A stretch of DNA of 64,000 nt from Notamacropus eugenii (Eukaryota > Chordata > Mammalia > Diprotodontia > Macropodidae), in contig NC_092874.1 of NCBI RefSeq assembly GCF_028372415.1, positions 332,028,651 through 332,092,650 on the forward strand, in the 5' to 3' direction. A program made the position numbers and the translations under genes. Position 1 is the first letter of the stretch, and each line of letters opens with the position of its first letter. A model generated the notes under the pieces. That model searched no databases, was not told where the DNA came from, and worked only from the letters and a program-made list of their open reading frames with translations. Positions 33,130-44,154 of this stretch are shown here, piece by piece.

Positions 33130-33610
33130 GAATCTTGCCTTTATCAATCAAGAGTCTTTATTAGAAGTACAAGTTTAACTAGAAACAGTATATGTATTTG
33201 TATTGTTAATTATTTTAATGTGATTAAAAATCTTCCCCACCCTTTAATGGGCCTGCCCATTAAGAGGAATATAATTAGGGAAGATTTGTAGGAAGGCCCA
33301 CACCTTTTGTTAAGTTTCTAATGAGGTACTGGCTGCCCATGTCAGAGGGCATCTCAAGGGTTGTGATGCTCTCTGGCTCTAAAAGAATGTATAAGTATTG
33401 TGAGGGTGAGGTTTTACTTTGGGGCTTAGTTTTTAGAAGAAGCTTTGTGTGCCAGATGAGACTCTGGGAAGCTGCTAAGCAGTCCCCTTGGCTTTGAAAA
33501 TCTAGGTGTTGGTACTTCCCTCTCTGGTAACTATGGTCAGACAGTTGGATCTGTTGATCTACGATATATGTATTGCTTATGTCAAACATTTGGAAGCATG
33601 TCTATTGATT
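33130..33610 (+). mobile_element. Possible LTR-like fossil, fragment
   Basis: Segments such as CATCTCAAGGGTTGTGATGC and a TATA-like ATAAGTATTG with moderate GC around it recall a dispersed marsupial promoter-bearing repeat. It may be a broken solo LTR, family not assigned. No coding parts are seen. The ends are uncertain. Confidence 0.3.
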
Positions 33611-33699
33611 TTGATTTCTCTGTATTTTTTCTGAAGTTCAGGGTGCTGACTTTTTTTGACCCCTCAAAAGTTTCCTTTCCTTTTATAAATGCAGATCTA

Positions 33700-33960
33700 A
33701 GTACCTGTGGTAGCAGGCCTCCCTGTGTATGTCAGGGTATTTACTGTTACACACTCTGACCTCCATCTTCCTTTAGACCCTGGTGAAGACAGCCCAGGAC
33801 CCTGAGGCCAAAAACCTTGGGAACAGCCATGTCCCCCACCAACAGACCTGCTCCCAACCCAGCCCCCACAGCCATCGATGAGGGAAGAAATCATGGAAAA
33901 GGGACTCACCTTCTTATCACCACCAGCAACAGGTGACACCTGACATCCACAGAAAGATGA
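33700..33960 (+). repeat. Unclassified dispersed repeat, copy 1
   Basis: Its core TTAGACCCTGGTGAAGACAG and CCAAAAACCTTGGGAACAGC recurs at 34160-34470 and 60950-61390. The left flank TGTATGTCAGG...CTCTGACCTCCATC is also shared. I cannot place the family. The following 33960-34150 is unique to this copy. Confidence 0.6.
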
Positions 33961-34159
33961 GCACAGGAAGTGGCAGCACCCCCCAAAACAGCCCTGCTTC
34001 CAGCATCGTATAAGCAGCCATCCTCTGAGGAGGCAACTCCTGCAAAGATGCCAAGCATCCTCAAAAACTGCCCACCAACTTAATCATGTTTAATGTTACT
34101 ATCAAGCCAGCTGTTGCTAAAGCAACAAGTCCAGATGAGAGAGTGAGGAGGCAGAATGT

Positions 34160-34470
34160 GTCAGGCAGGTCACCCCCCCCACCCCCCACTGCCTTGACCA
34201 CTTAGACCCTGATGGAGAGAGGCCAGGATTCTGAACCCCAAAACCTTGGGAACAGCAATCCTTCCAACCAAGCGCCCTAAGGCATCACCCTGGGAAGCAG
34301 CCCCGAGGAGATGCCGCCTGGCAACTGGTACTTTAGCCCGCTATGTGGAAGACCCAGAAAATAAGCTTCTCCTCACTACAGTCTTTAGAGCTGCCAAATG
34401 TGTTGCCAGCTTCACCAACAGACCTGAAGGACTTTCCCTTGGCTTTGTAGCCCTGGCCTCTCTGAGCAGG
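34160..34470 (+). repeat. Unclassified dispersed repeat, copy 2
   Basis: It shares AATGTGTCAGGCAGGTCA, TTAGACCCTGATGGAGAG, CCAAAACCTTGGGAACAGCA, GGGAAGCAGCCCCGAGGAGA with copies 1 and 3. One translated frame gives GDAAWQLVL and KTQKISFSSLQSLELPN, aligning with GDAARQLLL and KTEKRKFLLPNSLTLSN of copy 3. That suggests either a once-coding sequence or just a well-preserved repeat. Confidence 0.65.
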
Positions 34471-34512
34471 GGCAGTCTCTCTTTTCCATTGCCATGAGAC
34501 TTTACCCATCCA

Positions 34513-34690
34513 GGGGCAGCTGGGGGGCACAGGGCAGCCTCAGGAAGACTCATCTTCCAGAGTTCAGACCTGACTCAAACACTTCCTGGTGGTGTGACCC
34601 TGGACAAGTCACTTAACCCTGTTTGCCTCAGTTTCCTCACCTGCAAAATGGAGAAGGAAATGGCAAGAAAAAAAAGGGTCGGGAAAAGTC
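34513..34690 (+). mobile_element. Marsupial SINE (tRNA-derived type with GGGTC-GAA tail)
   Basis: GGGCAGCTGGGGGGCACAGG, AGGAAGACTCATCTTCC, GGTGTGACCCTGGACAAGTC, ACTTAACCCTGTTTGCCTC, GAGAAGGAAATGGCAAG and GGGTCGGGAAAAGTC are the consecutive blocks of this marsupial SINE. It is relatively well preserved, with small internal losses. It lies 1 kb upstream of ISCA1. Confidence 0.8.
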
Positions 34691-34799
34691 ACCCATCCCT
34701 GAGCAGCCAGCAAGCACTCTGCCCACTCGTTAAAATTCCACGGTAAAATCCAACTGCTTCAGGGGGCGCTACTTTGATGTTAGCCATTTAATTCGTCCC

Positions 34800-34863
34800 G
34801 GCCGCACCTGAGGACCCCCATGGTGCGGTGTGGCCGCACCTGAGGACCCCCATGGTGTGGCAG
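34800..34863 (+). repeat. Tandem duplication, 2 x 32 bp
   Basis: GGCCGCACCTGAGGACCCCC and its continuation stand twice with a 32-bp period (34800-34831, 34832-34863), nearly identical. GC-rich, just upstream of the CpG island. Confidence 0.9.
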
Positions 34864-35573
34864 CACACCAGTGAGCAGCGGGTTAGAAGGGGGGGGGATG
34901 CTTGTGAAAAGGGCGGTTGGTGACCGTGCAGCCCCGCAGCAGTACCACAATGAGGAGCCTGCGGGAGCCAGTGTTTGTTTACACCACATCTGTCCGTCAA
35001 GGCGTGGCTGTTCTGTGGACTGTCTGGACTTAAGGAAGTGACTGGGAGAAGATGTCAATAATGCGGGTTAAGGTTAGGGATGCCTCCTGCATACATTTTT
35101 TCCTCTCAGAAAGCCGGTTGTTAAATATTTACCAGCATACCTCTGGTGCATAAGGCTAAACTCGGGGGGGGGGGGCCGCCCCACTGGGAGCGGTGCGAGC
35201 TGACTCGGCCGGCCTGGCTCCAAACAAGTGGGGAACAGCACGCTGCCCGATAAAGACTCGCGAAGCAGGAACGCCGCACGCAGCCCACATCCGGGCCCAA
35301 GCGCGTCGGGTCTGACGTCTTGCCTTTCGGCGTCGTGACGCAAGAGCCCGTTAATTTCGTTACGTTGATTCGTTGCGCGATCACGCCCTACGTCACACGC
35401 GGGAAATACCGAGTGCCTGTCGGATCCCTGACACGCCCCCTCCCCCTCCCAGGCCCTCCCTTTCCCGTCAGTCACTGCCGTCTGTCCAATAGGAGCGCGG
35501 AGGAGGGGAGGGGCGGGGGACGTCGTCCCGCGTGCGGCAGCTTGTGGCGTCAGCGCGCCCGCCGGCCGTGTCC

Positions 35574-35588
35574 ATGGAGAGCCGCTGA
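35574..35588 (+). other. Tiny uORF (M-E-S-R-stop) in the ISCA1 5' leader
   Basis: ATGGAGAGCCGCTGA lies 64 nt upstream of the ISCA1 start codon, in another frame. The +4 base is G but -3 is T, so initiation would be weak to moderate. It matters only if transcription starts upstream of it, which the CCAAT/GC box spacing makes possible. Confidence 0.5.
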
Positions 35589-35652
35589 GCCGCGGGAGCA
35601 CCTCCTTGGAAAGGGAAGGGGGGCGGGGGTGGAGGAGGCCGAGCAGGGAAAG

Positions 35653-35733
35653 ATGTCCGCCTCGTTAGTGCGAGCCACGGTCCGGGCGGTGAGCAAGAGG
35701 AAGCTGCAGCCCACCCGGGCAGCCCTGACCCTG
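35653..35733 (+). CDS. ISCA1: ISCA1 exon 1 (coding part): start and targeting sequence
   Basis: ISCA1 is the mitochondrial A-type iron-sulfur carrier. With ISCA2 and IBA57 it helps convert [2Fe-2S] to [4Fe-4S] clusters for aconitase, lipoate synthase and complex I. Exon 1 gives 27 residues, MSASLVRATVRAVSKRKLQ and PTRAALTL, basic and without acidic residues, as expected of a matrix-targeting peptide. The ATG has A at -3. The reading frame is open upstream without an in-frame ATG, so this ATG, which also matches the family start, is chosen. The donor is CTG|GTGAGT, phase 0. As I recall the human protein, these residues are identical. Confidence 0.97.
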
Positions 35734-36954
35734 GTGAGTGGCGTGTGCGCGGCGGCCGGGTCCCATCCGGGCTCCTCGGGGCTCTTGACATTGACTTCAC
35801 CTCCATTTCTCCGAGAGATAGGAGAGGGCACGGGGATGAGTGGAGTGGGGGAAAGCAGCTCCCAAGCCAGCCGGGTACCTTGGCATGGGGAGGGGGAAAA
35901 CTTCCCACCCGGGGCCATTGGGATTTCTTGGACCTCGGAACGAGCTGGATAAACAAGGGTCGGCTCCTGAATCTGAAGGGTTAAAGCGGTTCCGTGGACG
36001 AACTACATTTCCCAGCAACCCGCGCAGCCTCAGCCCCCTGAACCCAGGCGGGCAGGGGGCGGGGCCTCGGGGCTGCTTGCTCCTGGGAGATAAGAGAACC
36101 CTGTTTATGGAAGGAGTGCGTGGGCAGGTTTTTGTTGTTGTTTTTAATATTTTATGGATTCTCTTTTAAAACGTTGTCATTGACGTTCATTGCCGCCCGC
36201 TCCCACGGAGCGCTTCTTTCTACTACTAGTAATAGGTATAGTCAATTAAAACCAGTTACTTTAACCATGTCTGAAAAATGTGTTAAACAGGGATACAGAC
36301 TTAAAGGCACAAAGAAAGGGCCAGACGTTATCACATGGGTCGGCCATTCCCTACCCCTCTCTACCCCTGTGGCTCCTGAAGAGTCCACAGCTTGGAGATC
36401 CCATGGAATTATCAGGGACAGTAGAGATCCTCTTCTAGTCCAAAAAAAAAAAGAGGTCTAGGAGATTGAAGGGATCCTGCAGCCCCCCAGGTAGAAAGTT
36501 GCAGAGCCAGGGTTCTGTACAGACTTGTAACTTCAGTCATCAATCCAACTACACCTAGCCACTGGCTCTGACAAAAGACTTAACCAAGAATTGAATTGTA
36601 AGCTCCTTTAGGGAAGAAACCTATGTTTTTTCGGTGTCCTGAAAAGCTCATGAAACATGAATAAGAATACGCACAACGGAAACAAGTAAACATCAAATAT
36701 GCCTTAACATGGGCATCCCAGACATCCAGTATTTGTGGCTTTGGGAGATGGGGATTTCAGTAGGAAGCACATTACTGTTTTTAAGCATTCTTTTGGATAT
36801 TTTTCCCTTAGATTGAGAAAGATTTTTCCAGTAGACTGCTCTTTTGATACCAATTCTAGTAACTCTGGAAATAAATGATGCTAAAGAAGGATAAATAAAG
36901 AACTGAATTTGTAAAAATGTTAGAATTGAAAGTAACTTTAAAGATCAAATGAGA

Positions 36955-37150
36955 AATTTGTAAAAAACTTAATACAGGACCTGGCACATATCAGATGCTA
37001 TATAAATGCTAATTTCCTTCCCCACTCTCTCCCACCATAGTATCATAATTTTAGAGCTGGAAAGGACTTTTGACATCATCATAGACAAGGTAAAGCACTT
37101 GGCCCCTTTCTGACCCAAGGCACGAACTTATATCTCCTGACTCCCATTCC
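36955..37150 (+). mobile_element. Two short SINE fragments
   Basis: ACCTGGCACATATCAGATGC and TATATAAATGCTAATTTC (36970-37015) form a SINE tail. ATAATTTTAGAGCTGGAAAG and CTCCTGACTCCCATTCC (37040-37150) form a shortened MIR. The rest of intron 1 up to 37880 has nothing recognisable. Confidence 0.5.
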
Positions 37151-37879
37151 AGCATTCACTCTGAATTCAGAATTCAGTCCTGATTTTCCTTTCTCTTTTG
37201 ATGTGTTATTGATTCTTTGCTTTCATCCCCCACATTATTGATACGTCCTAAACACTTTTCTCCCTTGTAATAAATAAGTATATGCTAGCAAACACCTCAG
37301 CACCGCGGCTCACCCAGATGTGTGTGCATCATTCTACATTCACACTCCACCGCCTCTCTACTGAGGCTCTGCCTGATTTTAATTTTACTTTATTGTGAAT
37401 TTTTCTATTATCATAAACGTGACAATATCTACAAACAGGAACATTTCTCTGAACATGAACAGAAAAAGATTTGATGAAGCCACGAATTTCCATTATATAC
37501 AGCTTGAGGGGGGGTTTTTTGCTTATATTTCAGATTTAACTTGGTAGTTACAACAATGTCCCTTTCTAAACTTCCTTATGCTCTCTCTTCTACTGATATT
37601 TTAAAATGATTCATTGACATTTTCTTTTTAATGTCACTATTACTACCTGTACTCCTTTCTCAGTTCTCCTTTGCACCACAACCTTCCTGCTCAGATAAAA
37701 ACTTTGCCTTTTAACAAACAAGTATAGTCTGGAAAAACAAATCCACAGATGTCTGAAAATATATTTCTCATTCGACAGCTCTACTCTATTACCTCTCTGC
37801 TAAGAGGTAGAACACATGATTATTATCAGTCTACTAGAGATGTGATTGATCATTCCATAGATCATAGATCTTAAAAGTC

Positions 37880-38085
37880 ATAGGGGTAGTTATATGAAAT
37901 AGAGAATAGAGAAAGGGGGCTTGTACTCAGGAAGACCTGAGTTCAAATCCTTCTTTGGACACTTATAGCTATATGACTGTAGATAAGTCACTTAACCTCT
38001 CTCAGCTTCAATTTACTCATCTATAAAATGGAAATAATAGCATTTATTTCACAAGATTGCTGTGGGGCTCAAACAAGTTAAGTTT
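37880..38085 (+). mobile_element. Marsupial SINE
   Basis: TACTCAGGAAGACCTGAGTT, CAAATCCTTC, AAGTCACTTAACCTCTCTCA and CATCTATAAAATGGAAATAA are in the usual order. It lies in ISCA1 intron 1. Confidence 0.75.
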
Positions 38086-38094
38086 TTCACAGTT

Positions 38095-38635
38095 GTTTTC
38101 CTGGGCTGCACGGGTCTGACCATGTCACTCCCCTAGTCAGTGAACTCCAGTGGTTCCGTTACCTCTAGATGAAGTATAAGACCATGTTTTGTTTTTAAAG
38201 CCCTTCGTCACCTGACCTGCTCCCTTCCACACCTTGTACACATTCTTGTCCTCTATCTTCTGTATGGTCCTGCGTTGCTGGCTTCCTTCATGCTCTCCCC
38301 ATAAGACACTTCCATCTCCCGATTCCAGACATTGTCACTGACCTGAGATGTTCTCTCTCTTCTTCACTTCCTTCAAGTCTCAGCTAAAATCTCAACTTCG
38401 TCAAGAAGCATTTTCTGGTTCCTCCCCTTACTAGTGTTTTCCCCTTGAGATTATCCCCAGTTTATCCCATATGTCCTTTCTTGTACACAGTTCTCATGTT
38501 GATTCCCTCCATCAGGTTATAAGATCCTTGAAGCCAGAAACTGTTTTGCCTTTACTTGTAACCCCCAGTGCTTACCACAGTGCCTGGCGCGTAATAGGTG
38601 TTTAATAAATGCCTATTGACTGGTTGGCCTGGTTT
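38095..38635 (+). mobile_element. L2-type LINE 3' end, sense
   Basis: TCTGACCATGTCACTCCCCT, then CAAGTCTCAGCTAAAATCTC and GTGCTTACCACAGTGCCTGG, ending GGTGTTTAATAAATGCCTAT. This is the L2 3' half-kilobase. It lies in ISCA1 intron 1. Confidence 0.75.
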
Positions 38636-38689
38636 TACAATATTGTGGTCATTGTATAAACTGTTCTAGTTACAGTCATTTCCCTCTGC

Positions 38690-39060
38690 CTCAGGTAGTA
38701 TAGATCTTCCTGCGTTTTCTGAATCTACCATTTTTTAAATCATTATTTTAGCAATAATATTCCATTATGTTCACATACCCTTAATTTATTCAGCCATTCC
38801 TCAATTAATGGGCCACAAACTTGATTTCTAGTTCTTCACTACAACAAAAAGTGCTGCTGTATTCTTTTTTTGTGCATATAAATCCCTTTTCTCTTTGATC
38901 TTTTTGAAGTACAAGCTTGTTGTTAGTATTGCCGGATCAGAGTTTGCACAATTTAGTGACTTTGGAAACATAACTGAAAATTATTTTCCGGAGTAGTTGG
39001 ACCACTCCACAGCTCTAGCCATCTTCCTGCTTCTTCAAAATGATTCCAGAATGAATCAGT
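38690..39060 (-). mobile_element. L1 3' fragment, antisense
   Basis: AATATTCCATTATGTTCACA, TTTATTCAGCCATTCCTCAA and TTTCTAGTTCTTCACTACAA are the reverse of the end of L1 ORF2 (EWLN-LWYMNVMEYY region). Old and broken. Confidence 0.65.
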
Positions 39061-39189
39061 TTTCTTCTGCTTCTCATTTACTGCTCTAAATGTTAGAATT
39101 GGATTGCCCACACAAGTGAATCTGATAATTGATAGAAATTTTAATACCTAAGAAGGATGACCCATTTCATGTAGCCTTTTGCAGTTCTG

Positions 39190-39525
39190 TCCTTTACTGG
39201 CTTTATGACCTCGGGCAAGTCAGTTTAACCTCTGTGGGGCCCATTTTCTTCATCAGTAGAACAAAGAAGTATGATTGGGCAACCTCTTAACTTTCCTTCC
39301 AATTTCAAATCTCTAATCCTATGATAATAATTGTTGGCCACCTACTACATGTGATATGCTAATAATTTAGTCTCATTGAAAACCCTAAGAAAGTAGCATG
39401 GCAAAGTAGAAGGTCATTGAACTGGGAGTCAAGTAATCTAGATTCTTTTTTTTAATCTAGATTCTTCTTATGTGACCACAGATAAACTATTTTGCCTCTA
39501 GTGACTGGTTATTCATTGTAAAATT
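39190..39525 (+). mobile_element. Two SINE fragments in tandem
   Basis: Fragment one (39200-39330): CTCGGGCAAGTCAGTTTAAC and CAACCTCTTAACTTTCC. Fragment two (39395-39525): GTCATTGAACTGGGAGTCAA and a duplicated TAATCTAGATTCTT. Both are marsupial SINE pieces in + orientation. Confidence 0.5.
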
Positions 39526-39544
39526 AGTAAGTTAACCGATCACC

Positions 39545-39780
39545 ACACTGACCAACCACAATCCCAGAGGACACATGATGAAAACAGGCTGCCCATCTCC
39601 TGAAAGAGATTGAGCCTTTTTTTTTGAGTGGGCAGTTTGGTGTATTTCTTTTCTTTGACCATAGCATTTGGAACAGGGACTTTTTTTTCTTGATTGCTCC
39701 ATTGGGGAAGGGGATTTAGGAAGGAAAGAAGGCAGCTCTTCATTTTTTTAATTTAATTTCTTAAAAAATAAGATTAGTAA
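39545..39780 (+). mobile_element. Marsupial LINE-type 3' tail, copy 2
   Basis: ACACTGACCAACCACAATCC, AGGACACATGATGAAAAC and CATCTCCTGAAAGAGATTGA parallel the copy at 20756-20998, ending in an AT-rich tail. The family is not assigned. Confidence 0.45.
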
Positions 39781-40589
39781 ATTAGACTAGTCAACTGAAA
39801 CTCATTTTACATTATGAAATTCTATAGAGTATGTGAAAGGATGGGAGATAGGGAATGAATTAAGAGTGTTTAAAAAAAAACTACCTGAATTTCATCTCTG
39901 GTTTCGTATTCATTATTTCTGATGCTTCAGTCTTGCTTCAAATTCTCCAGCAAAAAGGCAGTATGTTGTGGAGTGGAGGACTCCAAAGAGTACATAACAT
40001 GAGAACCTGAAAGAGGGGAAGATATCTCATTGTTTTACCTCCCTTTTACTTGCTGTATCTAAGCTATCATTTCTCACTTCAAATTATCTCTGAGTTACCC
40101 CCTTTTCTGATATACTGATAGCCTAAATTATGTAAAATACTGATTTCATCTTAGCATTTGCCGGCACAAAAGTCCATATGGTCCCTAACTGCTTGGTCTG
40201 GCTCTCCTACTTGGCTTTTAATTTATTAAAATAATTCCCTTACTTTCAATTCCCTACAGTTTAGCCATCCTGTTTTCCTATGACTCCTTAATACAAGCCC
40301 CTTCAATCCAGTCCAACTGATATGTTTATTATTGCATGATCCCACCTTGTTAATTTTCATGTCCATACTTTTGTTTTTTAAAAAAAATCATAGAATGATA
40401 GATCCAGAGCTGGTAGGAAAAGATGCTTTATTGATGCCATTTTAAAAAATAAATGTCATTTCCCAATATACTCTCATTGAATCTTTCCTTGTAAAAAAAA
40501 AATCATTAAGCAGAAACAGCTGCCAAAAATATCTGACAGCATATTTTTACCCATGACCCGTCATCCTGCCACTCTTTCCCCTTTGGGAA

Positions 40590-40830
40590 GAAGTTGATTT
40601 TTTGAACCCAAGTATAGCATGTTACATCCCTATTAAACTTTATTTTGGATTAATTCTGTTGTTCTAGCCTGTTGAAAATTTTTCAGATTCTGACTGTCAT
40701 CCCATAGTCATTCCTCTCAACTTTGTGTCATCTGCATATCTGATAAATTGGCCAACTATGCTGCTATTCAGATATTTTAAAAATATTGAATAATACATGA
40801 CCAAGGAATTATAAATGAGGTTCTGGTAAT
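40590..40830 (-). mobile_element. CR1/L3 LINE fragment, antisense
   Basis: TTTTTTGAACCCAAGTATAG, CTATTAAACTTTATTTTGG, TTCTAGCCTGTTGAAAAT and TTGTGTCATCTGCATATCTG are the antisense CR1 region that lies further from the 3' end than the copy at 31205. The stretches 39780-40590 and 40830-42320 show no other clear feature. Confidence 0.65.
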
Positions 40831-42321
40831 AGGGGATGGCTTTCTGGAGAGTACATACTGCAGTGGATCTATGGTCTCATTGATATGGGTATTCCAGTGA
40901 TGCTGATCAACTCATTTATACCTGTTCATCCTGTGGAGCTCTTGTCCATGTCCTTCTCTAAAGAGGGGGAAAGAGTGGTTTCCCAGCATGCTGCTGAGCC
41001 TCTTTGACTCTCTGGACATCGAGGATATCAGTGGAGCAAGCTGACTGCATTTATTCTTTGCTGTCAATCGATGCATCACATCCCTCAGTAGAGTGTAAAG
41101 CTCTCTGTTTTATTTTATTTTTTCTGGTACCAACAGCTCACACAGTGCACCCTTAATAAATATTGTTTAATTGCCACTAGCTGGTACTAAAACCTAAGAT
41201 CCTGCTGATATTGTTATTTGTATTTGACCCAGACAGTCACCCTCCTCATTCCATGCAACAGTTGGGCTTGTTTGTCATCGTTAGGAACATAGAATCTTAG
41301 AATGGGAGGTCATTCATTCCCTTATCTCTGCTTCCTCTAAAAGGTCGTCTCCTTTCCTCTGTTCAAAGATACAGACCCGTTTCTGGCTTCTAAAAGGCAG
41401 ATGTTACTAACATCCTCATGTAACTACTCAACCTTTGCCTTCACCTCCAGGCAATTTGTTTCTTGCCCATTCCATACTTCTCATGTACCCTGAACAGTCT
41501 CCCCAAACTGACCCCACCTATTCATAGCAACTACAGTTCCTCTTCTGTTGCCACACCTTTCCCTGCTTTGTTCTTAGGTCCCTCTAGTTTCCCAAATAGC
41601 TTCCTTTTTTCCCTTAAACTTCTTCCTTAAATTGTTCATTCTGTTTACGATCCCTTCTTTTTTCTTGTTCCACTTATAACTCCGTTAAGATATTAATGCC
41701 CCTTAACACACACCTCCTCACTGCTTCTTTTCATAGAATTGCAGAATTTAGATTTGGATGATGCCTTTCCAGAGTTTTTGTACTTTGGAAAGACATTGTC
41801 CAAATCTAAAATTCTAAATATATTTTCTGTTCCTGAGATTTAGAAATGTATTCTGTTGATCCACACTTGGTATTATTTATTTTAATCAGATTTCACCTCT
41901 ATTAAAAATGTTGGGGAAGAGGGTGACAGAACCATGAACGTAGTACGATCTGTCTCAGTCCACACACCCTTCTATTATTAGCACTTCATGGACCCAAGCC
42001 TTTGTGTTTTTGGAATCCAGAGTTTTTGACTCAGCAGTGACATAAGCCCGAAGTTTCGGTTCACCACTCACGAGCTATAAACCTATCACTATCAGATAAC
42101 ATGTATATGATAACATCTTTTATCTCAGAGCCCCTCCAAAAAAGATGGTTCAGTTCAGAAGGGACACACCAAGGCAGTTTTATTAATGTTTTGTTAAATT
42201 GAGTTTACACATTTAAAAAAATAAAATATGTAATAACTTATAACAGTTTCAACAACTGTTACAACAATCCTCTTTTTATTCTTTGTTTATTGAAATGTAA
42301 AGATGCTTGAAGGATCCTAAT

Positions 42322-42490
42322 CCGGGGGTGAGGAACCTGTGACCTCAAGGCCATGTATGACCCTCTTGGTCCTCAAGTGTAGCCCTTTGACTGAAGTTTG
42401 TTCTGTGAAGTCTAGATTTAGTCAAACAGCCACACTTCAGAACCCAGAGGGCCACATGTAGCCTTGAAGCCAAAGATTTCCCATTGCCAC
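42322..42490. mobile_element. Foldback (MITE-like) element
   Basis: Two arms of about 70 bp (42325-42394 and about 42415-42488) are imperfect inverted copies. GAGGAACCTGTGACCTCAAG on the left meets the reverse of CTTGAAGCCAAAGATTTCCC on the right; both then share GGCC-ATGT-GCCCTC and a TTTGACT block. Such hairpin elements derive from DNA transposons. I see no clear target duplication. Confidence 0.7.
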
Positions 42491-42599
42491 CAACTCAGTG
42501 CCTAGGAGTTGAGCTACTGAATTAGTGGGTAATATTTTATTGCTAGTAGACTTTCAAAAAAATAAAATAGACTTGAGTATTGGGTACAGTACTTTAAAA

Positions 42600-43739
42600 C
42601 AGGTCTGCACAACATGGCGGCCCACAATTAATGTAGAGGATACAAAAGAAAGTAAAGATGTAGCAAGTGCTTTGTCAGTGCCCCACTTAACCTGCCTTCT
42701 GCTAGTCACTGTTGTGCCCATCGTGTAACTTGACGGGTGGGTTGCCACTGCGTATTCTCTCCTATTTGTCACATGACCCATGGCAACCAACCTTCATCAG
42801 TCTCTAGTCTGAGAGGAGTGAGAGTCATATCTTTTCGCTATGTTTTGAATAGTACTGGTACTATTGTACTATAGTACAAAGTGAGAGCAGCCACATGCCA
42901 ACACAACTGATGCCCGCTTTACGATGAGTGGCAGCACCGCAAGGTCTTCTTCCCCACCCTCAACCATGGCTCCCCTCCAAGTTACATGAGTGTGGCACAT
43001 TCTTCAAAGTCAGACACTCAATTCAGTATTTCTTTGTCTGGGAGCAGTTGCTGTGGAGATTTTTTGGTTCTAACATTAAAGTGATAAATGGGTGATAAAA
43101 AGAAACAGAAGAGTTAATCAGAACATAGTGTTTAATCCAGAATGGACAAGTAGATACTTGTTTACTTACATGAGGCAAAACATTGTGTCTTGTTTGTCGA
43201 GAAGTAATAGCTGTTCCAAAGGAATATAATCTTTGTTGCCACTTCAAAATATCCTGACTTAAGCAAATTGGACACCAATGAAAAACAAATTAAAGCATCC
43301 AAATTGTTGAAAAAAATCTCATTGGGAAGCAATGGTTTTTCAGGAAAGTAAACTCAGAAAATGAGGTGACTACTAAGGTTTGTTTTCAGATTTCTAAAGA
43401 AATCAATTTCAAACATGATTTTGGAGTATGGTAAACTGCTGACAAAAAGTGTAATGTGTCCCATTAACTAAATGTAAACAGTAAGAAAACCTGGAAAATT
43501 TTTAAAACTTGTACTGCTTAGCAAAGTAATTTTTTAAACATTAATGTGATTTCATGATAAAAATCTTAAGTGTAATTAATTGAAACTTTCCTTTTTTAAT
43601 ATGGTTTGTTTGCAAAATAGTTTAATCATTTATTATACCTTTACTTGGAAAGTGAGCTGCTAAAAACCTGTCTGCTGCCCGAAGGAGTTTAGTCTATTTT
43701 AATTTTGGCCCCTACCTACTGCCAAGTTGTGCAAGTCTG
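42600..43739 (+). mobile_element. hAT DNA transposon with transposase N-terminal remnant
   Basis: The 1,140-bp element is bounded by an exact 8-bp duplication CTTTAAAA (42592-42599 and 43740-43747). Terminal inverted repeats are CAGGTCTGCACAAC on the left and, reversed, CAGACTTGCACAAC on the right, 12 of 14 equal. Around 43100-43190 the + strand encodes SVFNPEWTSRYLF, like the FNPEWT-KYLF start of ZBED/Charlie-type hAT transposases. About 43310-43400 recalls the ENE-TKVCFQISKEI block. Stops and frame shifts are present. The catalytic part is deleted, so it is dead. It lies in ISCA1 intron 1, 300 bp before exon 2. Confidence 0.9.
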
Positions 43740-44039
43740 CTTTAAAATATTAAAGAACAAAACATGAAAAGAAGAATATAACAAAGTTTTTGATGTTGTT
43801 TCCAGCAGAGTAGAAAGACTTGGTTTGACTCATTGTTCCTTGTTCTGGAACTTAATGCCTCTGCCATTGGGCAAGTTGTTTCACTTCTGTAATGAGGAAA
43901 GTTATTTTATAAATTGTAAACTCCTGTGTGAATAGTAACGTGAGCTATTATTATGAGTCTTTTTGGGAAAAATGCTAAAATCTATGGAGAAGATAAAGTA
44001 GACATTTAAGTCAAAGTTTAATTTTCTTTTGTTTTTCAG

Positions 44040-44093
44040 ACACCAGCAGCTGTGAATAAGATAAAACAGCTTCTTAAAGATAAACCAGAAAAT
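44040..44093 (+). CDS. ISCA1: ISCA1 exon 2
   Basis: Eighteen codons, TPAAVNKIKQLLKDKPEN, make the first helix of the A-type carrier fold. The acceptor is TTTTTCAG|ACACCA and the donor AAT|GTAAGT, phase 0 on both sides. Compared with the human protein as I remember it, Ser to Ala and His to Asn are the only changes. A coding exon this short between an 8.3-kb and a 3.5-kb intron is typical of the mammalian gene. Confidence 0.97.
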
Positions 44094-44154
44094 GTAAGTA
44101 GAAAATGATGCATGACCATGAAATACAAATTGTGTTGGGAAATTATTTTACCCT

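Larger units (their letters stand above)
35164..36070 (+). promoter_or_regulatory. ISCA1: ISCA1 CpG island and promoter
   Basis: CpG dinucleotides are dense from about 35190 to 36060, against near absence elsewhere in the window. Elements seen: a CCAAT box at 35486-35490, a GC box GGGGCGGGGG at 35510-35519, further GC boxes near 36057, and TGACG/CGTCA half-sites (for example around 35385-35394). There is no TATA box at a fitting distance, as expected for a housekeeping gene. It covers the 5'UTR, exon 1 and the start of intron 1. A run of 12 G is at 35164-35175. The transcription start is probably near 35520-35570, by inference only. Confidence 0.8.

Noticed and set aside
35074-35601. 175-codon and other - strand frames at the ISCA1 promoter
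   Set aside because: Stop codons are rare in CpG-rich DNA; no start context or family match, so no divergent gene is claimed.
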